DNA from: Clostridium sp. CAG:221
Lineage (GTDB): Bacteria; Bacillota; Clostridia; Clostridiales; Clostridiaceae
Reading direction: 5' to 3'
Length of the DNA stretch: 58,315 bases
NCBI GenBank assembly: GCA_000435835.1
Contig: FR883401.1
Span: 1-58,315 of the forward strand
Numbering within the stretch: the stretch's first letter is position 1; every line of letters begins with the position of its first letter. Of this stretch, positions 1 to 8,574 are shown one piece after another. Below the pieces are notes generated by a model, which was not told where the DNA came from, ran no database searches, and worked only from the letters and a program-made list of their open reading frames with translations. The translations under genes were made by a program, and so were the position numbers.

Positions 1-3
1 GAT

Positions 4-34
4 TTAATGTGTCCACTACTTTATACTAACACCA
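4..34. repeat. Insertion-sequence terminal repeat, left edge
   Basis: These 31 bases are the exact reverse complement of 58276-58306. Read leftwards out of the window, the sequence starts TGGTGTTAG and contains TGGACAC. That spacing and motif resemble termini of IS3-family elements (recalled family pattern, not searched). Only the tip of the element is inside the window. It interrupts cas4, supplying that gene's last few codons and its stop. The three bases beyond the shared repeat differ from those at the right edge, so the two edges probably show opposite ends of the element, meaning two copies in the same orientation. Confidence 0.7.
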
Positions 35-344
35 GAGCATAGCTACCATCATCTAACGCATACACTTCATCTACTATTCCTTTTAATCCGTATTTCTTAG
101 ATATTAAATACTTTTCTTGTTCTTTGCTCACTCCACCAATTCTTTTTCTAACATTTAAAACGCTACTATTACTTTTGTTAGTATGCTTTTCTCGCCCTAT
201 TTGTACTTTAAATCTATTTTCTTCATATTGTTTGATTGATAAACATTTCATAAAATAAGTAAACCTTGGACAATACAAAAACTCAATAATTTCAGATGGA
301 GTAATATATTCTTCTAATTCATTAAATGAATTTTGATATAACAT
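21..344 (-). pseudogene. cas4: Cas4 exonuclease, 3'-truncated by an insertion sequence
   Basis: This is the N-terminal part of a Cas4 RecB-like nuclease, which in intact systems helps trim and orient CRISPR prespacers. Visible features are the first iron-sulfur cysteine in FLYCPRF (Cys25), the His of the GREKH motif (His54) and the Asp of GIVDEV (Asp92). About 104 Cas4 codons remain. The E-x-K catalytic pair and the C-terminal cysteine cluster are missing because the IS terminus at 4-34 cuts the frame. Intact Cas4 is usually about 160-200 residues. The ATG at 344 has an AAGGAG site and overlaps the end of cas2 by 23 bases. The product should be inactive as a nuclease. Confidence 0.85.
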
Positions 345-612
345 TATTACTTACCAACTCCTTATCAAATCCATTTCCAATCAATTCTGTATCGTATAAT
401 AACTCTGTAGTTGAAGGAAAAATATAAATAGAATCTGTATCTTTATCAACTATTCTTTCCATCATTATTTTTAATTCATCCTTTTGATTCTTGTTTAATG
501 AACCTAAAAAAATACTCTTTTGAACTCTATATAATCCTTTATTTTTACATATCTTAACTGCCTTGTTTCGTATCTTAGTTTCAGAAATATCATACATAAC
601 CCAATATAGCAT
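322..612 (-). CDS. cas2: CRISPR-associated endoribonuclease Cas2
   Basis: This 96-residue protein has the size of Cas2, the small ferredoxin-fold dimer that bridges two Cas1 dimers in the spacer-integration complex. The N-terminal strand MYDIS carries the conserved Asp (residue 8), and RVQKSIFLG matches the conserved RVQ-S-F-G region near residues 28-37. The start abuts the stop of cas1 with no gap, and the end overlaps cas4, so the three genes form one translationally coupled operon. No effector cas genes lie beside it, so the subtype cannot be assigned from this window. Confidence 0.93.
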   Translation of the reverse strand: MLYWVMYDISETKIRNKAVKICKNKGLYRVQKSIFLGSLNKNQKDELKIMMERIVDKDTDSIYIFPSTTELLYDTELIGNGFDKELVSNNVISKFI

Positions 613-1599
613 TTACATCACCTCATTTAATATTTTATTGGCAATATTATGGCAATCATATTGAATAATATTCTTTAATTTTATCATTCTTCCTTTATAC
701 TTTATCTTATCTTCAAATCTGGTGTTAATTTCCTCAATCAATAGCTTTTTTCCCTCCTTATTAAGCCAAAAACCACCTGTACTTATTTTATCAAACATAT
801 CTTTTTTAACCTTTCTCTTTGAAAATAAGCTAAATACTGTTTCATCCATATAACCCCTATACATTTCAATTAAATCAAAAACCAATGCCGTCTTATTATA
901 ATTGTCAGTATGCATTATGCCTATATACGGATCTAATCCAGCAATAATACAAGATTGTTCTACTCTTGAATAAAGTATTCCGTATCCATAATTAAGCATA
1001 CAATTAAACATATCTGTTGCTGGATTTTTACTTCTTCCAACAAATTCATATTTTTCTGGTATTAATCTTCCTAAAGTATTAAAATATTTTTTTGCTGAGT
1101 ATCCTTCATGCCCTTCAATAAGCCCTCTAATCTCTCCTATCTCTTCGTTTTCTAATCGTTCTATTTCATCCTTATGTTTTATTATTTCATTAATAGTTTC
1201 ATTAATAATTAAAACTTTTTCTTCTTCTCTATTTAACTTTAATTTACTTAAATGGTTAATTTGATTTTGAAGCTTTTGAGTTACCCAACTCTTTACTAAT
1301 TCTACTCCAATCCTATTTTCTATTAATTTTAATTGTTTCCTTCTTATTGTTGCTATACTTCCTAGTTTTGAATGCCATACTCTACCATAAGGCTCTCCAT
1401 TATATTCTAAAAATACTACATCAATATTATTTTCTACAGCTAACTTCAATGAATCTGTTGTTACCAATGCTGATGTAGTTATTAAAATTTTTTCTATAGT
1501 TTTTACTGAAAATTCTTGTTTATTACCTTCATAAGTTACTTGAAACCTATCATCTACCTTAGATAATTTTGCTCCTCGAGTATTTATTATCAATTCCAA
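613..1599 (-). CDS. cas1: CRISPR-associated endonuclease/integrase Cas1
   Basis: At 328 residues this is a full-length Cas1, the metal-dependent integrase that inserts new spacers into CRISPR arrays. The catalytic triad is visible: Glu165 in EGYSAKKYF, His230 in GIMHTDN and Glu245 in FDLIEMYR. GLDPYIG before the His is typical of the family. The start is TTG, placed by the AAGGAG site nine bases upstream. It is the first gene of a cas1-cas2-cas4 operon; the more usual order is cas4-cas1-cas2. The 146 bases upstream are AT-rich and contain no repeat-spacer units, so any array lies beyond the left edge or has been lost. Confidence 0.95.
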   Translation of the reverse strand: MELIINTRGAKLSKVDDRFQVTYEGNKQEFSVKTIEKILITTSALVTTDSLKLAVENNIDVVFLEYNGEPYGRVWHSKLGSIATIRRKQLKLIENRIGVELVKSWVTQKLQNQINHLSKLKLNREEEKVLIINETINEIIKHKDEIERLENEEIGEIRGLIEGHEGYSAKKYFNTLGRLIPEKYEFVGRSKNPATDMFNCMLNYGYGILYSRVEQSCIIAGLDPYIGIMHTDNYNKTALVFDLIEMYRGYMDETVFSLFSKRKVKKDMFDKISTGGFWLNKEGKKLLIEEINTRFEDKIKYKGRMIKLKNIIQYDCHNIANKILNEVM

Positions 1600-1745
1600 T
1601 ATCTATCACTCCTTATCCTCTTTTTGAAATTATTTACATATTTACATATAAATAATCAATATAATTTAATATTTTCAAAATTCTAAAATATAATTACAAG
1701 TTTCTCCTTACTAAAATAAATACTCATCATTTTAATTCTAATAAT

Positions 1746-1776
1746 AAAAAACCACCAGCTTATCTGGTGGTTTTTT
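1746..1776. terminator. Bidirectional intrinsic terminator
   Basis: A 13-bp perfect stem (AAAAAACCACCAG paired with CTGGTGGTTTTTT) encloses a 5-base loop, with U-runs on either strand. It sits just past the stop of the ABC permease gene and separates that operon from cas1. Confidence 0.92.
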
Positions 1777-1784
1777 ATTATTAT

Positions 1785-4334
1785 TTATTCGTTAGATTTT
1801 AAAGCATCTATCATATTTACTTTTTTTAATTTTCTATGCATCATAAACATTACTATTAATGAAAATACTATTGTTAAAATAATTGAATAAATGAAACTAG
1901 CTGCATAAATACTAGGTGATAGCATCATATTATCTGCTTCAGCTGTTGTAATTACAAATCCATGAAGTATTTTACCCATAAACATCCCTATAATTATACC
2001 TAAAGCTGTTAATATGAAGTTTTCTCTCAAAATATACATAGTTACTTCATGATCATAAAAACCTAAAACCTTAATTGTTGATAATTCTCTAATTCTTTCA
2101 GAAACATTTATGTTATTTAAATTATAAAGAACAACTAATGCTAGTCCTCCTGCTGATATTATTAATATTATCACTACAATGTTTAGAGTGTCCATTGCTT
2201 CATTAGTTGTTTTACTTAAATAAGAAGTCATTGTAACATTAATAACCTTATTAGTTTCCATTAACTTACTAGCAATATCATTATCTTCATAATTACTATC
2301 ATCTAACATAATAAATTGAGAATTATACTTAGCTTCTTTACCAAATACATCAGCATAATAGGCTTTTGACATATAAATTCCATGACTTAGATAGCTTTCA
2401 GATATATTGTTTACTTTTATTATATATGAATTATTTTCAGAATCTTTAAAGGTAATCTCATCGCCTTTAACTACTCCTAGTAGCTTAGCTAACTTTTCAT
2501 TTATAATAGCACCATCATCAGATAGGATATACTCTTCACCAGAGACTCTATCATTCAATAAAACAAAATCTTTGAATTTATCCTTATCTTCTGGAACATA
2601 TAAAGTAACATTTTGCTTATTAATATCTTCTTTTGAAATAGTGACCATTTCTTGATGGATATTTAAGCTATTTTTGTATCCTTTTAAACTCATTAGCTTT
2701 TCATTATACTCATCATCATCTTCTATAGTTGTATTATCATTAAATATTACCGTAGCTTGATACTTCCATAATTTATTAAATTGCTTATTTGTTAAATCTC
2801 CTATGGAATCCTTAAGACCAAAACCTGTTATAATCATAGCTGTACATGCAGCTATACCAAATACAGTCATTATCATACGTTGCTTATATCTAAATAAGTT
2901 CCTAAATGTAACCTTTTCATTAAAATTTAATCTTTTCCAAATTGGTGTAATTCTTTCTAGTAGTATTCTTTTTCCACTCTTTGGTGCCTTAGGTCTCATC
3001 AATGTTGAAGGCGTACTATTTAAATCTACTTTTAACACTAAAAGTGATGCACCAACTGTACATAAAATTGATATTACTAAAGATTGAATAATATATGACG
3101 GATAATAAACTATGCTTAAGTTTGGCAGAGCATATTGAGTATTATAAGCTGTATAAATTACTCTAGGGAATATGTTAAAACCTACAATTACTCCTAAAAT
3201 ACCACCTATGATACTAGCCAATGAAGCATAAATAATATATTTTATTGATATTTCTCTATTACTATAGCCAAGAGCTTTCAATGTTCCTATTTCTATTCTA
3301 TTTTCCTCTACCATTCTCGTCATTGTAGTAAGACATATTAGTACCGCTACTATAAAGAAGCATATAGGAAAGACTGTTGCAATGGAATTGATTCTTTTAA
3401 CTACATCATAAAATTCAGAATATCCTGGGTTATCATTTCTATTAAAGAAATAATATTTCACCTCATCAATTTCTGGTAATTGATTTTCCGCCATAGATAT
3501 ATATAATTCACTTCCTATAGCATCCACATAATTCTTGCTTATTTCCTCTATAGCCTTTATTTTTATTTCTTCAAGTCTTTCCTTAGGTCTACTTGAAAAT
3601 AATTCTTCAAGATATCTTATATTTTCTTCCATTTTTTCAGCATATTCATCACTATATGATTCTAAGCCTTTAGTATTTTTAAAGGTAATATATATTTCAG
3701 AATAAGCTTCCATAGAAAAATCGTTCTTATTTAATATCACAAAGTAATCTACAAGACCCTTACCTACAGTAGTTGTACCTTTTGCTAGTTTTTCTATATA
3801 TAATGGACTTCTAACAATACCTACAATTTTAAATGAATTATTATTTAATTGATTTTTTATCTCATCATCACACTGAATTGTATACGTATCACCAATTTTA
3901 AAATAACCATACTTTAAAGCTTGCTCATCTAGTGCTATTTCTCCTGGATTTTTTGGTAGCCTACCTTCTAATACTTCTAAAGAATTTATATTGGCAGATT
4001 TATCTTGGTCATATTCCATAAATTTAACAACACTATTTATATTAGTTAAATTGGCATCTACTGTATGTGATGCATAATAATCTAATATTTTATGGCTATT
4101 GTCTAGGAGCTTTAAATCTTCCTCACTTAAGCCTGCACTTGAAACTATCTTAGCATCCATCAAATGATATTCATTATAAAAATTTTCAATTGCTGCCTTC
4201 ATATTAGGCCCAGAAGCTTTTATACCTGAATAAAAGGCAACACCTAACAAAATGATTACTAATATTGAAATAAATCTAGCTTTTGATGATTTAATTTCTC
4301 TTAATATTGACTTACTATATGCTTTTCTTTTCAT
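1785..4334 (-). CDS. ABC transporter permease, FtsX/MacB type
   Basis: This 849-residue membrane protein has one N-terminal transmembrane helix (about residues 17-36), a large extracellular region, then two FtsX modules. The first FtsX module starts near residue 315 (IATVFPICFFIVAVLICL) and is followed by EIGTLKALGYS. The second is near the C-terminus (after about 720) and contains the parallel ELSTIKVLGF. This duplicated layout is typical of Firmicute lipoprotein- or peptide-exporting permeases that work as mechanotransmission devices. It starts 9 bases after the ATPase gene, so the two make one transporter. The substrate cannot be told from sequence; antimicrobial-peptide resistance or lipoprotein handling are possible. 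Confidence 0.88.
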   Translation of the reverse strand: MKRKAYSKSILREIKSSKARFISILVIILLGVAFYSGIKASGPNMKAAIENFYNEYHLMDAKIVSSAGLSEEDLKLLDNSHKILDYYASHTVDANLTNINSVVKFMEYDQDKSANINSLEVLEGRLPKNPGEIALDEQALKYGYFKIGDTYTIQCDDEIKNQLNNNSFKIVGIVRSPLYIEKLAKGTTTVGKGLVDYFVILNKNDFSMEAYSEIYITFKNTKGLESYSDEYAEKMEENIRYLEELFSSRPKERLEEIKIKAIEEISKNYVDAIGSELYISMAENQLPEIDEVKYYFFNRNDNPGYSEFYDVVKRINSIATVFPICFFIVAVLICLTTMTRMVEENRIEIGTLKALGYSNREISIKYIIYASLASIIGGILGVIVGFNIFPRVIYTAYNTQYALPNLSIVYYPSYIIQSLVISILCTVGASLLVLKVDLNSTPSTLMRPKAPKSGKRILLERITPIWKRLNFNEKVTFRNLFRYKQRMIMTVFGIAACTAMIITGFGLKDSIGDLTNKQFNKLWKYQATVIFNDNTTIEDDDEYNEKLMSLKGYKNSLNIHQEMVTISKEDINKQNVTLYVPEDKDKFKDFVLLNDRVSGEEYILSDDGAIINEKLAKLLGVVKGDEITFKDSENNSYIIKVNNISESYLSHGIYMSKAYYADVFGKEAKYNSQFIMLDDSNYEDNDIASKLMETNKVINVTMTSYLSKTTNEAMDTLNIVVIILIISAGGLALVVLYNLNNINVSERIRELSTIKVLGFYDHEVTMYILRENFILTALGIIIGMFMGKILHGFVITTAEADNMMLSPSIYAASFIYSIILTIVFSLIVMFMMHRKLKKVNMIDALKSNE

Positions 4335-4343
4335 CTTCTCCTC

Positions 4344-5045
4344 CTACCACTCTATTGTTTCAACTGATGATGGATTTGAATTAACTTCAATGCTTCTTAC
4401 TTTAGCATCATTTATTCTAATTACCCTATCAGCCATTGGTGCCAAAGCTGAATTATGTGTTATAACAATTACTGTTGTTCCAGTATTTCTGCAGGTATCC
4501 TGTAATGTTTTTAATATTTGCTTTCCAGTAGTATAATCAAGAGCACCTGTTGGTTCATCACAAAGTAAAAGCTTTGGATTTTTAGCTATTGCTCTTGCTA
4601 TAGCCACTCTCTGCTGCTCTCCTCCTGATAACTGAGCAGGAAAGTTATTTTTTCTATGTTCAAGCCCCACTAATTTTAATGTTTCATCAATATCTAATGC
4701 ATTAGTTACTATTTGTGAAGCCAGTTCAACGTTTTCCCTAGCTGTTAAGTTTTGTACTAAATTATAAAATTGAAAAACAAATCCTACATCATTTCTTCTA
4801 TATTTGGTAAGTTGCTTACTATTATATTTTGAAATATCCACCCCATCTATAATTATTTGTCCTTCATCACAGCTATCCATTCCTCCAAGTATGTTTAATA
4901 CTGTAGACTTACCGGCTCCACTTGGTCCTAAAATTATAACAAACTCACCTTTTTCTATTTCAAAATTGATATTATTATTTGCTACTATTGTACTTTCTCC
5001 CATTTTGTATCTTTTACATTCATTTATCACTTGTATATATGACAT
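4344..5045 (-). CDS. ABC transporter ATP-binding protein, LolD/MacB type
   Basis: This 233-residue ATPase is the motor of the FtsX-type transporter encoded directly downstream. Walker A is GPSGAGKS (near residue 40), the signature is LSGGEQQR (near 139), and Walker B is LLLCDEPTGALD. EPTGALD is characteristic of the LolD/MacB/YxdL ABC subfamily that pairs with FtsX permeases. The ATG at 5045 follows a strong AGGAGG site. The gene heads a two-gene operon; its upstream region contains two palindromic operator-like sites (5081-5117). Confidence 0.93.
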   Translation of the reverse strand: MSYIQVINECKRYKMGESTIVANNNINFEIEKGEFVIILGPSGAGKSTVLNILGGMDSCDEGQIIIDGVDISKYNSKQLTKYRRNDVGFVFQFYNLVQNLTARENVELASQIVTNALDIDETLKLVGLEHRKNNFPAQLSGGEQQRVAIARAIAKNPKLLLCDEPTGALDYTTGKQILKTLQDTCRNTGTTVIVITHNSALAPMADRVIRINDAKVRSIEVNSNPSSVETIEW

Positions 5046-5080
5046 TTTTTCCTCCTGAAATCATACTTATAGTTATTCAT

Positions 5081-5117
5081 AGTATACGTTTTATACTTAA
5101 TGATACTATTTTAGTAT
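5081..5117. promoter_or_regulatory. Two operator-like palindromes upstream of the ABC transporter
   Basis: Two short perfect palindromes lie in tandem: AGTATA-CGTTT-TATACT at 5081-5097 and ATACTA-TTT-TAGTAT at 5103-5117. They sit 36-72 bases before the ATG of the ATPase gene, where a repressor would bind. They are AT-rich, so chance is possible. No GntR- or TetR-type regulator is encoded next to the operon. Confidence 0.35.
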
Positions 5118-5166
5118 AATTATATTAGATTTAAATAACAACCATCAAATAAAACTACAATCATTA

Positions 5167-6150
5167 TTACTTTTTAAATAAATCTATAATCTTATCTTTA
5201 AATGTAGATTTTTTTTCGTTATCATCTTCATTATTACCTAAACGCTTGCTTTCTACTTTATCTAAAATAAGCATTTGGTATTCATCGACTTGTCGCATTA
5301 GCTTATCACATTTTTCACTTAAGTCACTATTAACCTTAATTAATTGACGTACCTCTTCATCACGTTCTGCCTTTTTCTCTTTTTCTAGCTTGGCTATTTT
5401 TGCAAGCACTTTTATATAATTTGCTTTATAAACTTTCAGTTCTGCTATCTCAGAACTTTTATTGGAAGCTTCTTCAACAATCCCCTTTATTTCTCCAACT
5501 AAACTATTGAAAGCCTCCTTAGCATTGTTTCTAGTAGTTGTTAGTTCTATTATATCTGCTTGAGCTTTTAAGATTTCCTCATTTAATTCTAAATTATTCT
5601 CTTTCAACTCACTAATAAATTGATTTTTTTCATTAAGTTTCTTTCTTAATATTGCTATTTCTGTTTTTAAACTATCCATTTCTTTTCCAAAAGACTCCAT
5701 GCTATTTTTATGTTTTCTTAAGTTATTCTCCTTATCACCTATTGATAATGTTAATTGATTAACTTTTTTTGTTAACACAGCATTTTCTTCTGCATAATCA
5801 TCTATTATTCGCCTAAGCTTATCTATCTCACTGGCACTTCTTCTACTTTTACTACTTTTATTGTTGCTAGGTACTATATCTTTAGGCTCAACAGTTTCTA
5901 TGTTATCTACTACTGGATCTTTTCTAATATTTTTCTTATTTAGTACAACATTATTTCTCAATATTTCTATATCTGAAAGACTATAATAGTTTTTATTACC
6001 ATAACGTTTAACTGATATTATGTTCTTTTTTCTGTAATTATCTATAGTATTAGGACTTACATTAGCAATCTTACATGCATCCTTTTTATCAAAGTATTCT
6101 ATTCCTATTTTATCTTTAATATTTTCTTTACAAGTATCTGAATCCCCCAT
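5167..6150 (-). CDS. HTH coiled-coil protein (MerR-like DNA-binding domain)
   Basis: This 327-residue protein has an N-terminal MerR-like winged helix-turn-helix (about residues 19-68). It contains DACKIANVSPNTIDNYRK, followed by an NYYSLSDIEIL segment typical of the wing. Residues about 105-300 are a long charged heptad-rich coiled coil. A Lys/Phe-rich amphipathic tail (DKIIDLFKK) ends the protein. The architecture suggests a DNA-binding scaffold, as in plasmid KfrA-like or chromosome-organising proteins, rather than a metabolite-sensing MerR regulator. The ATG follows GAGGAGG. It stands alone between the ABC operon and a divergent acetyltransferase gene. The function is unknown. Confidence 0.7.
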   Translation of the reverse strand: MGDSDTCKENIKDKIGIEYFDKKDACKIANVSPNTIDNYRKKNIISVKRYGNKNYYSLSDIEILRNNVVLNKKNIRKDPVVDNIETVEPKDIVPSNNKSSKSRRSASEIDKLRRIIDDYAEENAVLTKKVNQLTLSIGDKENNLRKHKNSMESFGKEMDSLKTEIAILRKKLNEKNQFISELKENNLELNEEILKAQADIIELTTTRNNAKEAFNSLVGEIKGIVEEASNKSSEIAELKVYKANYIKVLAKIAKLEKEKKAERDEEVRQLIKVNSDLSEKCDKLMRQVDEYQMLILDKVESKRLGNNEDDNEKKSTFKDKIIDLFKK

Positions 6151-6439
6151 TTCATCCTCCTCTTTAAATCACTGAACACTTATAAAATTATTATTCTATA
6201 TTTTTCTTCCAAATCCTTCATATTATCCTTAAAATTCCTTTTCCTTAACTCATAAATAGTCGATATTATATTAATGCTCTTGATACACCTTATGGCACTT
6301 CTATGCAAAGAACTAAAAGAACAACTTAAAGTTAATTATGCAGGTATTTACAAATAATTATAACTTTATAAAAATTATGGTATAATAAAATAATTCATAA
6401 ATGTTATAGCATAGGAAGATAATATTAAAGGAGTTAGAA

Positions 6440-6919
6440 GTGGATAATTATATAATTGACGAGATAGACCTAAATGCCATAAATAGAATTTTAGATATTT
6501 ATAATTCTAATAAATCATTTTTGTGTAATCATTTAGGAGTTTCAAGTGTTTCTAAAGAATTTATACTTAATGAAATTGAAGAAATGAAGAAAATTGGTTT
6601 TAATTCATCAATAATAAAAGATCATACAGGTGAAGTAATTGGACTGTGTGACTTTAAAATTAGCCATGAAGTATATTTATCACTATTAATGATTGATTAT
6701 AGATTAAAAGGTAATGGATTAGGTAAAACAATATATAATCAGTTGGAAAAAATGTTTAAATCCAACAATGTTCAATCTATTAGAATAGATGTTGTATATG
6801 ATTATGAAGAAAATGCACTTAAATTTTGGAAAAAACAAGGTTTCGTACCCAATGAAAAAATTGAATTAGAATGGAATGGATATAAATCTAATGCTATTAA
6901 AATGCATAAAATTATTTAA
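6440..6919 (+). CDS. GNAT family N-acetyltransferase
   Basis: This 159-residue GNAT-fold protein transfers an acetyl group from acetyl-CoA to an unknown amine. The CoA-binding region is RLKGNGLGKTIYNQLE (about residues 90-105), which matches the R/Q-x-x-G-x-G/A motif A. ENALKFWKKQGF near residues 128-139 is the usual motif B. The start is GTG, fixed by AAAGGAG 6-7 bases upstream. It is monocistronic, with its own terminator at 6969. A TATAAT box lies about 60 bases upstream. Confidence 0.88.
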   Translation: MDNYIIDEIDLNAINRILDIYNSNKSFLCNHLGVSSVSKEFILNEIEEMKKIGFNSSIIKDHTGEVIGLCDFKISHEVYLSLLMIDYRLKGNGLGKTIYNQLEKMFKSNNVQSIRIDVVYDYEENALKFWKKQGFVPNEKIELEWNGYKSNAIKMHKII

Positions 6920-6968
6920 GAAAAATAAATAGAACTACTATAGATATAGATCTCTTATATTAAGAATT

Positions 6969-7000
6969 AAAGTCCAGTAACATTTATTACTGGACTTTTT
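6969..7000. terminator. Intrinsic terminator after the GNAT gene
   Basis: The stem AAAGTCCAGTAA / TTACTGGACTTT has a 6-base loop and a T-run. It lies between two convergent genes and can serve both. Confidence 0.9.
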
Positions 7001-7032
7001 ATTCTAACATAAAATATATATAAAGTACCTAT

Positions 7033-7455
7033 TTACTTCCAATGTTCTTCTCGTTGAAATCTTCTTAGATACCTAATAAATGCTAATTTAAAAATCATCT
7101 TTTCGCCAAATATTTCATGATAGATCAAGGTTCCCATATAGCTATCCTCACCTTGCACTTTAATTTCCTTAACTCTTACACTATGAAATATTTCATTTAG
7201 TTTACTGCTATATTCTTCATTAAAACATTTTTTAAAATCATCTTTATTTTCAAAATATAGCTCCGTCATTAGAAAATTCTCATGTACCATAATTTCTAAT
7301 AACCTTTTTAAAGCTTTTAGCTCCTTAAAATCATTATTTACTTCAAGTTCCACTTGATAATCATCTGTTTTAATCTTTAATTTGCCATCTGAAATCATTT
7401 CCTTAATATCTTTTGCCAGATTAAGCAAATTAATATCCTCAATTTTCTCCAACAT
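7033..7455 (-). CDS. Hypothetical protein, 140 residues
   Basis: The protein is soluble, with alternating charged helices and short strands. It has no signal peptide, membrane segment or cysteine pattern, and I do not recognise its family. The C-terminal part (EIFGEKMIFKLAFIRYLRRF) is basic and aromatic, while the N-terminal half is acidic. The ATG at 7455 has an AAGGAGAT site at good spacing, which supports a real gene. It precedes the convergent terminator at 6969-7000 and follows the TPR gene, with about 85 bases between them. Confidence 0.6.
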   Translation of the reverse strand: MLEKIEDINLLNLAKDIKEMISDGKLKIKTDDYQVELEVNNDFKELKALKRLLEIMVHENFLMTELYFENKDDFKKCFNEEYSSKLNEIFHSVRVKEIKVQGEDSYMGTLIYHEIFGEKMIFKLAFIRYLRRFQREEHWK

Positions 7456-7540
7456 AATATAATATCTCCTTTATATAATATCTGCCTCTTTATATAAACT
7501 CCATTATATTATGTTACATATAAGCTAATTATATGAAGCA

Positions 7541-8464
7541 CTAGTTAAATATTTTTTTATATCTCTCTAAAGTTCTAATTCCGTCTAATTCCCTATCTTT
7601 CTTCATGTAATCTACAAAAAAGTCATTTAGCTCAATGGATTTTAAAACATCATCTAATGCTAAATCCAATTCACTTATGGCCGCATAGAAGCATGCTCTA
7701 TTATAATAAAGGAAACTTTCTTCTGGATTTTCTTTTATTCCTTCATTAATTATTTCTATGGCCTTCATATAGTCTTCTTTTTCACGATAAATTACAGCAT
7801 AATTAAGATAACTGTATGGATAATATGGATCTACTTCAATTGATTTCTTGTAATACTCTATAGCCGCTTCTTCATTACCTAGCTTTTTACTGAATACACC
7901 CATATTAAAGAGAATTCTAAAATGTTTCGGTGAGAGTTCCAGTGCTTTTTCCATATATTTAAATGATAGCTTTGTATCTCCTAATTCGTCATAAATACAT
8001 CCTAAATTAGCATTTGCCCATAAATCCTTTGAATTTAACTTAAGTACCTCTTTATAGTTTTTAATAGCTTCCTCCTTATTACCAAGTTCATCATAAGCAT
8101 TGGCTAAAAAGAAATACGCTTTTTCATATTTATTATCATTTTCTATGGCATTTTTATAACATTCAATGGCTTCTTCATATAATTCATCGTCATCATAAAT
8201 TATACCTAAACCATAATAAGCTATGGCACAAGTATTATCAATGTCCAATGCCATCTTATACATCTTTTCTGCTGAATTAAAATCAGCAATTTTATCATAA
8301 AGAAATGCTAAATCTAAAATTAAATCTATATCATCTTTTCCTTCTGGACAAGCATAAGCTTTCTTTAAAAACTTTAAAGCCTTAAGATAATTCTTTTCTG
8401 CCACAAAGCTTCTCCCAATGGAAATATAATTTTCAAACATATATGTATTATCCAAAATATCCAC
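7541..8464 (-). CDS. TPR repeat protein
   Basis: This roughly 307-residue protein is built almost entirely of tetratricopeptide repeats. Repeated A-x-x-x-Y-x-L-G-x-I-Y and A-I-E-x-Y-K-x-A-I-E segments recur about every 34 residues from residue 10 to 270. Such superhelices bind peptides or other proteins, and no catalytic domain is attached. The first in-frame start is GTG at 8464, but GAGGTGG overlaps it. The TTG nine bases further in (8455), five bases from that site, is an equally good start. The partner is unknown; several further TPR proteins occur later in the window. Confidence 0.88.
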   Translation of the reverse strand: MDILDNTYMFENYISIGRSFVAEKNYLKALKFLKKAYACPEGKDDIDLILDLAFLYDKIADFNSAEKMYKMALDIDNTCAIAYYGLGIIYDDDELYEEAIECYKNAIENDNKYEKAYFFLANAYDELGNKEEAIKNYKEVLKLNSKDLWANANLGCIYDELGDTKLSFKYMEKALELSPKHFRILFNMGVFSKKLGNEEAAIEYYKKSIEVDPYYPYSYLNYAVIYREKEDYMKAIEIINEGIKENPEESFLYYNRACFYAAISELDLALDDVLKSIELNDFFVDYMKKDRELDGIRTLERYKKIFN

Positions 8465-8482
8465 CTCTTTTTTTACAACTGC

Positions 8483-8523
8483 AAAAATAAAAGGCCGTAG
8501 TTAAAAACAGCCCCTTATTTTTT
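8483..8523 (-). terminator. Intrinsic terminator after the NSS transporter gene
   Basis: An imperfect stem, AAAATAAGGGGC with GGCCTTTTATTTT on the minus strand, lies about 50 bases past the stop of the gene at 8575. Confidence 0.7.
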
Positions 8524-8574
8524 CTAATTATATCATGTAACAAATACAATTTCCTAATATTTTTAATTGTTTAA

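Noticed and set aside
1600..1745. CRISPR array upstream of cas1
   Set aside because: No repeated 25-37-base units occur in this AT-rich stretch.
2407..3087. Plus-strand ORFs inside the ABC permease and similar antisense frames elsewhere
   Set aside because: They are frame shadows of real minus-strand genes, lacking ribosome-binding sites and family similarity.
6250..6357. Short coding remnant before the GNAT gene (27-codon ORF ending AGIYK)
   Set aside because: Too short, no good ribosome-binding site, and no recognisable family.
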